Shown piece after piece: positions 7,514 through 14,724 of a stretch of 38,554 nucleotides of DNA. Both the position numbers and the translations under genes were made by a program. A model generated the notes under the pieces. It was not told the DNA's origin. It ran no database searches and saw only the letters and a program-made list of their open reading frames with translations. The DNA comes from JBBIND01 sp037444075 (GTDB lineage: Bacteria; Acidobacteriota; Terriglobia; Bryobacterales; Bryobacteraceae), in the NCBI GenBank assembly GCA_037444075.1, contig JBBIND010000040.1, positions 1 through 38,554 on the forward strand, in the 5' to 3' direction. How positions within the stretch are numbered: the first letter of the stretch is position 1; each line of letters opens with the position of its first letter.

Positions 7514-10500
7514 CTAGAAGTAAAGCTTCAGCGAAAACTGGATAGTGCGCGGATCTCGAGCGCCGGAGAAGGCTCCGACGTTGGGATCCACCTGGTTGCC
7601 GGCGGCGTCAAACCGCAGACCGGTAAACAAGCCCGAGAACTGAGTGTGGTTCCAGGCGTTGAACATTTCGGTTCTGAACTGGAGGTAGCGGGTCTCGGCG
7701 CCGAGCGGGATCAGCTTGCTGATGGAGATATCCCAATTGTTCACGCCCGGACCGTGCAGGATGTTGACGCCGGCATCGCCAAAGCTGCGCAGCGGCGGCC
7801 TGGCGAAAGCACCCACGTTGAAGTTGCGGAAGAAGTCCTTCTCGCTCTTCTTCAGGCGGCCGTTGCCGACCACCATGATGCGGGCGCCTTCCGAGGAGCC
7901 GGTTATGTCCTGACCGTCCACCAGGCTGTAGCCCGGAGTGAACGGAGAGCCGCTGATGAAGGAAGTGATGCCGCTGATTTGCCAGTCATCCAGAATCCAT
8001 TTCGCGGGTGCGAAACCGAGCCGGGAGCCGATCTTCGGCAGGTCATAAATGTAGTTCACGACGAAGACGTGCGCGCGGTCGAAGCCGAGCGGGCCGTAGT
8101 TCCGCGCACGCGCGGAGTGGTACGGACTGATGCTGGAGGTATCGGTATCCGTGACACCCAGCGCCTTCGACCAGGTGTAGGCGACGCCATATTGAAAGCC
8201 CCTCGCCAGCCGCCGGTTGGCCGATACCTGCAGCGAGTTGTAGTTGGAGCTCATCACGTTCTGGCGCAGATTGATGTCACCCCAACCGTAGTAGGGGCGC
8301 ATGAAGTTGTCCGGCAGCGGACGGCCGGGTTGAGTGGGATCGCCGAAGCTCGGGTCGAAGCGCGCGTACATGGGAATGGGGTTGATGTTGAGGTTGCCGA
8401 GCAGGTGGCGCGACAGGCCGCCCACGTAGCTCACGTCCAGCACGGTGCCCCAAACCTGCTGCTGCACGCCCAGGCTGAAGTTCATGGTGGTGGACATCTT
8501 GTTGCTGCCCAGGAGCGTGGACACGCTCGTCGGCCCGGTGGCGCCGCCGCTCTGGGCGTAAGTATCGAGTTGTCCAAAGAAGAGCGTGGGCGTGTAGGCA
8601 ACCGGCGGATTGCCGTTGGTGTGGAACGTGGGATTGCCTTGCGGACGATCCTTGAACATGCCGAAGCCACCGCGGATGGCCGTCTTGCCGTTGCCGAAGA
8701 CGTCATAGGCGAAGCCGACACGCGGACCGATATCGATCCACGGATTCGTGTACAACCCCTTCGGATAACCGTCCTTGCCGCCGATAGCCGCGCCGTTGGC
8801 GGGATTGCCCGAGCCCGGCACGAACATGCCGATCATGGGAACCGGAGCAAGCTGGCCATTCAGCGGGTTCATCGCCACCCGGCGATTAGCGGAATCCCGA
8901 GCCGGAATGAAGAGGGCCGGCGCTTTGGACCGGTCGTAGAGGCTGGGGTCGAAGGTGGCGATGGTGCGGTTCAGGTCCTCCATGGGAGGCAGATGATAGA
9001 ACCGCGCGCCGAAATCCAGAGTGAGCCTCTTGGTAACTCGCCAGTTGTTCTGAATGAACCACTCCACGTTCCAGAACCACCAGTCCCCGTCCGCCCGCCA
9101 GGTGGCTTCCGAATAGGACTGGAAGTTCCCCAGCAGTGCATTGGCGAAGCTGTGGTTGGAATCGAACGGGTTATTCACGTCGCGGCTGAAGTTGAACGCC
9201 CCGCGATAGTTGCCGCCGCCTACCTGGAATTTCCCAGTCCGCTCAATGTAGACTCCGGCTTTCAGATTGTGGGTGCGGTACACCTTGCTGATGTTGTTGA
9301 CGATGCTGTAGATGTCATTCCAGTTCTGGTAGGGGACGTTGCCGAGGCCACTGTTAACAGGGTTGGAAGGCTGCCCGCCAAAGGTGACGTTGGGAACGTA
9401 GTTAGCCGATGCGGCGGGCAGGTAACCGCCCGCGGACGCGGCGTCCGCGAACCACTGCGGCGGGTTGCCCATTTTCGAACGATCCAATGCCTGCTTGTCG
9501 ACGGGGTCGAAATACAGGTTGTTGCGGCTCTTGCCAAAGATGAACTCGTTGATCAGGGTGGGCGAGAACATCTTGGTCACGTGCGCCACCATGCCCTTAC
9601 CCGGCTGCCCGAAGCGCACCGGCGTCAGGAAGTAGTTGATGGCGCCATTCACCCACATGCCGTACGGCGTGTCCTGTTCGTCTTTGTCCTGGATGAAGCG
9701 CCAGTAGACCTGCATGGAGGGCCAGAGGTTCGTATCGATACGGATCATGTCCTGACGCTTCGGATAGCTTCCGCTGTAGGAGGACCGGTAGTTCCTCTGG
9801 AAGCGCAGCCGCGGATCCGGATCCACGTAGTTGGGCGTCGGGTAGAAATTCAGAATGGACTGGCCCAGCCTGTTGATGCGGTTTTGCGGGACTACGTTGC
9901 CAGGGAACTGCAAGCCGTTGTTGGCGGGGTCATTGACACGGATCAGGGCTCCGCTCACGTCGAAGCTCTGTGAGAAATCGCCGCGCCGCTCGAGTTCGGT
10001 CGGCATGTTGACGAAGCGCGTGCCGTAGTCGCGCCGCATGCCGACGTATTCCTGAGACCAGAAAAAGAACAACTTGTCCTTGTTCTGGTTGAACTTGCCC
10101 GGAATGTAGACCGGGCCACCGAGGCTGTAGCCGTTGATGCGATAGCGGTATGGAGACTTGATGGTGCCCGTACGGTTATTGAAGAAATTGTTGGCGTTCA
10201 GGCTTTCGTGCCTGTAGAAGTAGTAGCCGGTGCCGTGGAAATCGCGCTGCCCGCCCTTGGTGATGACGGTGATGACGCCGCCTCCATTGCGCCCGAACTC
10301 AGCCTGGTAGTTGCTGGTCAGCACTTTGATCTCGGCCACGGAATCCATGTTGGGCTGGAAGTGGATGGTCGAATTCGAGCCCGTGTCCAGATTCGTAATG
10401 CCGTCGACGGCGAAGTTCTTCTGATTCTCGCGGTTGCCATTGATGAACGTCCCCCGAATGGCGTCGGGTGACGCGGTTTCGCGGCGTTGACTGAAGTTGT

Positions 10501-10987
10501 CCACCACGCCGGGAATGGTGATCATGAAGGCGAAGAAGTCGCGCCCCTTGATGGCAATGTTGTTCAGCTGTTGGCCCGTGATCAAACCTGATTTCTCGGC
10601 CGAAGCGGTTTGCAGCGGAGCCAATTCCGCCGTCACGCTGACGCTTTCCACCAAATCACCGATTTGGAGCGTGAGCGTGCCCAAGGCTCGGAACTCGCTG
10701 GCGGAGACAACAATGTCTTTGGCTTCGAGCGTCTTGAATCCCTGTGAACGCGCGGTCAGAGTATAGACGCCTGCCAGCACGTTAGGAAATACGAAACTGC
10801 CGTCACCGCCCGATTTGGCTGTGGCTACGACGCCAGTCGCCTGGTTGGTCAAAGCGCAGTCCGCTCCCGGCACGGCGGCCCCTGCGGGGTCTACCAGTAC
10901 GCCGCGGACGGAACTGGAAATGTTCTGACTAAATGCTACGGCCGTGATGCAAAGCAGCAGCACGACTGAGTTGACAACACTTCTCAT
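7514..10987 (-). CDS. TonB-dependent receptor with carboxypeptidase-regulatory-like domain (Oar-like)
   Basis: A 1157-residue outer-membrane protein. I take the ATG at 10987 because AAGGAG sits 9 nt upstream and a clean signal peptide follows (MRSVVNSVVLLLCITAVAFS). Residues ~24-105 form a carboxypeptidase-regulatory-like/Cna-B fold (GVLVDPAGAAVPGA, then FVFPNVLAGVYTLTA). Next are a plug domain (~120-245; FAVDGI, AEIKVLTSNYQAEFGRN, GGVITVITK) and a long beta-barrel ending in FSLKLYF, whose terminal Phe fits a BAM signal. This architecture is greatly expanded in Acidobacteriota and is thought to take up complex glycans or peptides. A good sigma70-type promoter and a palindrome precede it and a terminator follows, so it is probably monocistronic. 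Ligand unknown. Confidence 0.9.
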   Translation of the reverse strand: MRSVVNSVVLLLCITAVAFSQNISSSVRGVLVDPAGAAVPGADCALTNQATGVVATAKSGGDGSFVFPNVLAGVYTLTARSQGFKTLEAKDIVVSASEFRALGTLTLQIGDLVESVSVTAELAPLQTASAEKSGLITGQQLNNIAIKGRDFFAFMITIPGVVDNFSQRRETASPDAIRGTFINGNRENQKNFAVDGITNLDTGSNSTIHFQPNMDSVAEIKVLTSNYQAEFGRNGGGVITVITKGGQRDFHGTGYYFYRHESLNANNFFNNRTGTIKSPYRYRINGYSLGGPVYIPGKFNQNKDKLFFFWSQEYVGMRRDYGTRFVNMPTELERRGDFSQSFDVSGALIRVNDPANNGLQFPGNVVPQNRINRLGQSILNFYPTPNYVDPDPRLRFQRNYRSSYSGSYPKRQDMIRIDTNLWPSMQVYWRFIQDKDEQDTPYGMWVNGAINYFLTPVRFGQPGKGMVAHVTKMFSPTLINEFIFGKSRNNLYFDPVDKQALDRSKMGNPPQWFADAASAGGYLPAASANYVPNVTFGGQPSNPVNSGLGNVPYQNWNDIYSIVNNISKVYRTHNLKAGVYIERTGKFQVGGGNYRGAFNFSRDVNNPFDSNHSFANALLGNFQSYSEATWRADGDWWFWNVEWFIQNNWRVTKRLTLDFGARFYHLPPMEDLNRTIATFDPSLYDRSKAPALFIPARDSANRRVAMNPLNGQLAPVPMIGMFVPGSGNPANGAAIGGKDGYPKGLYTNPWIDIGPRVGFAYDVFGNGKTAIRGGFGMFKDRPQGNPTFHTNGNPPVAYTPTLFFGQLDTYAQSGGATGPTSVSTLLGSNKMSTTMNFSLGVQQQVWGTVLDVSYVGGLSRHLLGNLNINPIPMYARFDPSFGDPTQPGRPLPDNFMRPYYGWGDINLRQNVMSSNYNSLQVSANRRLARGFQYGVAYTWSKALGVTDTDTSSISPYHSARARNYGPLGFDRAHVFVVNYIYDLPKIGSRLGFAPAKWILDDWQISGITSFISGSPFTPGYSLVDGQDITGSSEGARIMVVGNGRLKKSEKDFFRNFNVGAFARPPLRSFGDAGVNILHGPGVNNWDISISKLIPLGAETRYLQFRTEMFNAWNHTQFSGLFTGLRFDAAGNQVDPNVGAFSGARDPRTIQFSLKLYF

Positions 10988-11050
10988 GTGTGAGTGCTCC
11001 TTAGTAGTCATGGCGGATGCCCCGTCCATCATCTGAATATGTCGACCTGA

Positions 11051-11071
11051 CAACCCAACCTTTCTGGGTTG
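11051..11071. promoter_or_regulatory. Inverted repeat at the predicted transcription start of the receptor gene
   Basis: CAACCCA (11051-11057) and TGGGTTG (11065-11071) form a perfect 7-bp inverted repeat with a 7-nt centre. It abuts the -10 hexamer at 11072-11077, so the predicted first transcribed bases fall inside it. This suits a repressor operator, or a 5' stem-loop of the receptor mRNA. It lies 63 bp from the start codon. Confidence 0.5.
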
Positions 11072-11100
11072 ATTCTATTGGGCCGCGGGATGCATGTAAA
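11072..11100 (-). promoter_or_regulatory. Sigma70-type promoter of the TonB-dependent receptor gene
   Basis: On the minus strand TTTACA (11100-11095) and TAGAAT (11077-11072) are separated by exactly 17 bp. Each matches five of six consensus positions. It lies about 85 bp upstream of the receptor start codon and is the most canonical promoter I found in the window. Confidence 0.65.
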
Positions 11101-11158
11101 GAAGAAAATCGGACGAAATGGCATTAATGACTTTTAACGTCCACGGGGAAACAAGCAG

Positions 11159-11187
11159 TTGTTCTGCGCAGCCAAATCATTGATAAT
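11159..11187 (+). promoter_or_regulatory. Possible promoter of the methyltransferase-glycosyltransferase operon
   Basis: TTGTTC (11159-11164) and GATAAT (11182-11187) are separated by 17 bp. The -10 hexamer is only 7 nt from the ATG at 11195, which would give a leaderless mRNA. The -35 match is weak (three of six). Confidence 0.4.
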
Positions 11188-11194
11188 CGTGCCT

Positions 11195-11914
11195 ATGGCC
11201 GCTTTGGGGAACGGAATTGAGAGGAGAGCAGCGGCTGGAGTCTACGAATACAAGAGCGGCCGCTACGACAGCCACCACCTCATCCTGGAGTCGTTTCCCG
11301 AGCACGGAGCAGGAGGCTCGGTGCTCGACTTGGGTTGCGGCGATGGCCATATCGCAGTACTGCTAGCCAGCCGGGGCTACTTCGTGACCGGAGTCGACTT
11401 GCCGGGAGGCGTGCCGCCCGGTTTACCGCCGGCGGTAGAACTCATCACAGCAGATCTGGACCAAGGCTTACCGCAACTCTCTTGCCGGTACCAGTACGTT
11501 CTGTGCGCGGACATTCTGGAGCACTTGCGTCGCCCGGAAGAAATCCTCCAGCAAGTGAGGAGCCAGTTACTGCCCGAAGGGCGGCTGGTGGCCTCGCTGC
11601 CGAACAGCGGCAATATCTACTTCCGGCTCAACGTGCTAATCGGCCGTTTCCCCTCGCACCCCCGCGGCCTGTTTGACCGGACACACCTCCACTTCTACAC
11701 GTGGGCCGGGTGGCGCGGCCTGTTCCGGGAGTCGGGCTTCGAAATCCTCACCGTGAAGCCGAGCGTGATCCCCGTAGGGCTGGCTCTTCCGCGCTGGAAG
11801 GACACCGCCGCAGTGCGCTTAGCCGAGTGGATATGCTTTGGTCTGGCCCGCATGTGGAAGAAGCTTTTCGCCTACCAGTTTGTCGTCGTGGCCCGGCCGC
11901 TTGAGAGTGAATGA
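11195..11914 (+). CDS. Class I SAM-dependent methyltransferase
   Basis: A 239-residue methyltransferase of the broad Methyltransf_11/23 type. Motif I is VLDLGCGDGH (about residues 43-52), followed by an acidic end of strand 2 (VTGVDLPGG) and an ADILEHLRRPEEIL post-motif typical of small-molecule or glycolipid methyltransferases. The C-terminal half contains NVLIGRFPSHPRGLFDRTHLHFYT, broken here only to describe a segment common in methyltransferases found in surface-polysaccharide clusters. The start is uncertain: ATG at 11195 sits 7 nt from a -10-like hexamer, and an upstream TTG at 11159 keeps the frame open. It overlaps the following glycosyltransferase by 4 bp (ATGA), implying coupled translation and a shared role in modifying a glycan or lipid-linked sugar. 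Confidence 0.8.
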   Translation: MAALGNGIERRAAAGVYEYKSGRYDSHHLILESFPEHGAGGSVLDLGCGDGHIAVLLASRGYFVTGVDLPGGVPPGLPPAVELITADLDQGLPQLSCRYQYVLCADILEHLRRPEEILQQVRSQLLPEGRLVASLPNSGNIYFRLNVLIGRFPSHPRGLFDRTHLHFYTWAGWRGLFRESGFEILTVKPSVIPVGLALPRWKDTAAVRLAEWICFGLARMWKKLFAYQFVVVARPLESE

Positions 11915-12705
11915 CCCTGGCCAAACCTAAAGTCGTCGTCGTCATGCCGGCCTACAACGCCGCCAAGACGTTGCGCATGACCTATGCCGAATTGCCGCAC
12001 GAGATCGTGGATCGGGTCATCCTGGTGGATGACGGCAGCTCGGATGAAACCATCAAAGTCGCCCTGGAACTGGGGCTGGAACTATTCGTCCACACCCGCA
12101 ACTACGGTTACGGAGCGAACCAGAAGACGTGCTATCGGGAGGCCTTGAAGGCCGGCGCCGATATTATCGTAATGGTTCACCCGGACTACCAATACGATCC
12201 CACGCTGCTTCCCGAAATCATCCGGCCCATTCAGGAAGGCCGGGCGGATGTTGTGCTGGGTTCGCGCCTGCTCGGAGGCAACCCGATGCGCCAGGGCATG
12301 CCCTGGTGGAAGTACATCTCCAACCGCTTCCTGACCGCGGCCGAGAACCGTGTGTTTGGCCTGCGCCTGGCCGAGTATCACACGGGTTATCGCGCTTACA
12401 GCCACGGAGTGCTGGAGGCGGTGAACTTCACCATGAACTCCGACAATTTCATTTTTGATCAGGAGATCATGGCGCAGTTCGTTCAGGTGGGTGCGCGCTT
12501 CGCAGAAGTGCCCGTGCCGACACGGTATTTTCCGCTGGCTTCCTCCGCGTCGTTCTTCCAAAGCACGGTTTACGGCCTCTCCATTCTATGGCTTTTGTGG
12601 CGCTACATATTGCACCGCGGAGGGCTCGTCCGGCACAGACAGTTTGAGAGTCTGGCCAGACGCTACGCAGGGTCCGGCAAGACAGCGCCCCGATCCTCGC
12701 CCTGA
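11911..12705 (+). CDS. Family 2 glycosyltransferase, polyprenyl-phosphate sugar synthase-like
   Basis: A 264-residue inverting GT-A glycosyltransferase resembling dolichol/undecaprenyl-phosphate mannosyl- or glucosyltransferases. The N terminus has VVVMPAYNAAKTL, then LVDDGSSDET (Asp40-Asp41, nucleotide binding), and NYGYGANQKTC, a signature of this branch. The usual DADxQ metal site reads HPDYQYD (residues 90-96), with Asp92 kept. Then come GSRLLGG and an ISNRFLTAAEN helix, and a hydrophobic stretch near residues 224-242 that could anchor the protein. It overlaps the methyltransferase by 4 bp and precedes two large membrane proteins, so it may make the lipid-linked sugar donor they use. That link is inference. 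Confidence 0.85.
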   Translation: MTLAKPKVVVVMPAYNAAKTLRMTYAELPHEIVDRVILVDDGSSDETIKVALELGLELFVHTRNYGYGANQKTCYREALKAGADIIVMVHPDYQYDPTLLPEIIRPIQEGRADVVLGSRLLGGNPMRQGMPWWKYISNRFLTAAENRVFGLRLAEYHTGYRAYSHGVLEAVNFTMNSDNFIFDQEIMAQFVQVGARFAEVPVPTRYFPLASSASFFQSTVYGLSILWLLWRYILHRGGLVRHRQFESLARRYAGSGKTAPRSSP

Positions 12706-12717
12706 TACATTATCTAG

Positions 12718-14724
12718 GTGAAGCGAACCCAACCCAGTTATGCACTTGACGCCTGTTTGATCCTCGTCCTGTGCGGGGCGCTGATCTGGCCGTTGTTCAC
12801 GCTGCACCACATGAACAACTGGGCCTCCATCGAAAGCACTTTTATCGCCGATGGCCGCTTCCTGAAGGACCGCCTGCCCCACCCGGGCTGGCAACCGCTC
12901 TGGTATTGCGGCGGCCGGTTCGACTATATCTATCCCCCTGCCTTGCGTTACGGCACAGCTCTCATTGCCAGCGTCTTCGGAGTGGACACCTTCCGCTCTT
13001 ACCACCTCTACGTGGCACTGTTCTACTGCCTCGCCATGGTGGGGGTGTACTGGCTGCTGCGAGTCCTCACCGGCAGCCGCGGTTTGGCGTGGCTAGGCGC
13101 CGTGGCGTCGGCCTTCATTTCGCCGACGTATTTGTTCTTCCATGACATAAGACTGGACGCGGCGGCCGAATACTCCCTCCCCATGCGCCTCAATGTGCTC
13201 GTGCGCTATGGGGAAGGGCCTCACATGACCGCCTTCGCGTGGCTACCCTTTGCGCTGGCGGCCGCTTGGGTGGCGCTGCCCGGGCGACGGCCCGCGGCGC
13301 TCGGGCTGGCGGCTTTGTTTTCGGCGTTGGTGGTTTCCAATAACTTCTACGGGGCTACCGCGCTCGTGCTGTTGTTCGCCCCGCTGGTCTGGGCCGCTTG
13401 GCTCACCAGCCGAAACCACTGGGTCTGGCTGCGTGCGGCCGCCATTGCCGGGCTGGCGTACGGCCTGACGGCTTTCTGGCTCACGCCCTCTTATCTCGAG
13501 GTCACGCTCCGAAACATGAACCTGGTTTCCCGCCCCGGCAATCTCTGGTCGTTTCCGGTGGCCGCAGCGACGGCCTTGGTCTTCTGCGCGGTGACATACA
13601 AAGCCGCGAAGGGCAGGCCAGACCGAGCCTGGCCGGTTTTTGTCTGGGGCGCTCTGGTGTCCATGGGCCTGACCGTCTTCGGCGAGCATTACATCGGCTT
13701 CCGCCTGATGGGTGAACCGGCACGGCTGGTGCCGGAACTGGACCTGGTGCTCATCCTGGTGGCCTGCGAACTGCTGCGGCGAGCCTGGAACTGGCCGCAA
13801 GCAGGCTGGAGGCGGTGGGCGTTGCGGCTGGCGCTGGCTATGGCCGTAGTCGCCTGCTTTGTGCCTTCGAAGCGTTATGCCAGCCACGCCTGGAAGGTGT
13901 TTCACGAGGATGCCGACTGGGAGCGCCGCATCGAGTACCGGCTCACTTCCTGGCTCAAGGAGAGCCTCCCGGATTCCAGGGTTCTGGCGACCGGCTCGCT
14001 GAGGTTCTGGTTCAATGCCTGGCACGATCTCGCACAGGTCGGCGGCGGGTCGGAGCAAGGCGTGCAGAATCAGCGCGTCGTGCCGGGTTATCTGGAAGTG
14101 GTGGTGGGCGAGAATCCGGAGATAGCCGTCCTCTGGTTACAAGCGTTAGGAGCTGACGCGGTGCTGGTGCACACGGATCCTTCGATGGAGGTCTACAAGG
14201 ATTTCGTTCATCCGAAGAAGTTCGAGGGCATTCTGCCGGTCCTTCACGACAGCGGCGAAGGCGACCGCGTCTACGGTGTGCCGCGCCGGTTCCCCGGCTT
14301 GGCCCGGGTTGTGGATCCCAACAAACTGCGGTCTCTGGAAAGGCTGGATGTCGGCGTGAGTTGGGAGGCCGTCCGGGCTTACGTGGAAGCCGTTGAGCAA
14401 GGGCCGGATTCGGAGGCTACCTGGCAGCGGGAGGGGACCACGAAGGTCCTCATCCGGGCCACGTTGCGGGAGGGCGAGGCGGTTCTTGCTCAGGAAAACT
14501 GGGATCCTGCCTGGAAGGCTTACGCCGGCGGCAAGAGTATACCCATTGAAGAGGATCCATTGGGCTTCATGCTGATCCGCGCCCCGGCGGGAGAACAAGA
14601 GATCACGCTGGTGTTTGCAACGCCGCTCGAGAATCAGTTCGGCCGAGGGCTCACCGCCCTGTCCTGTTTGATCTTCCTTGGGCTGCTGGTGGCCGGAGCC
14701 CGCGGACGGAAGAACGCGCCATGA
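12718..14724 (+). CDS. Large polytopic membrane protein, PTPS-related/YfhO-like (paralogue 1)
   Basis: A 668-residue protein starting with GTG at 12718. It has about ten to twelve hydrophobic helices in the first ~400 residues, then a large C-terminal soluble domain (~410-640) and one last helix. Landmarks are WQPLWYCGGRFDYIYPP after the first helix, GEGPHMTAFAW, RLVPELDLVLI and SLRFWFNAWHDLAQVGG. It fits the family of membrane proteins with a 6-pyruvoyl-tetrahydropterin-synthase-related region and GT-C-like glycosyltransferase topology. GT-C enzymes use polyprenyl-phosphate sugars on the outer face of the inner membrane. It lies 12 bp after the glycosyltransferase gene and overlaps its paralogue by 4 bp. 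The transferase role is inferred, not shown. Confidence 0.7.
   Translation: MKRTQPSYALDACLILVLCGALIWPLFTLHHMNNWASIESTFIADGRFLKDRLPHPGWQPLWYCGGRFDYIYPPALRYGTALIASVFGVDTFRSYHLYVALFYCLAMVGVYWLLRVLTGSRGLAWLGAVASAFISPTYLFFHDIRLDAAAEYSLPMRLNVLVRYGEGPHMTAFAWLPFALAAAWVALPGRRPAALGLAALFSALVVSNNFYGATALVLLFAPLVWAAWLTSRNHWVWLRAAAIAGLAYGLTAFWLTPSYLEVTLRNMNLVSRPGNLWSFPVAAATALVFCAVTYKAAKGRPDRAWPVFVWGALVSMGLTVFGEHYIGFRLMGEPARLVPELDLVLILVACELLRRAWNWPQAGWRRWALRLALAMAVVACFVPSKRYASHAWKVFHEDADWERRIEYRLTSWLKESLPDSRVLATGSLRFWFNAWHDLAQVGGGSEQGVQNQRVVPGYLEVVVGENPEIAVLWLQALGADAVLVHTDPSMEVYKDFVHPKKFEGILPVLHDSGEGDRVYGVPRRFPGLARVVDPNKLRSLERLDVGVSWEAVRAYVEAVEQGPDSEATWQREGTTKVLIRATLREGEAVLAQENWDPAWKAYAGGKSIPIEEDPLGFMLIRAPAGEQEITLVFATPLENQFGRGLTALSCLIFLGLLVAGARGRKNAP

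Noticed and set aside
7646..9973. A 775-codon open frame on the plus strand, antisense to the TonB-dependent receptor
   Set aside because: It is a codon-bias shadow of the receptor gene. Its translation is rich in Val, Ala, Arg and His without domain motifs, and the minus-strand protein has complete family features.
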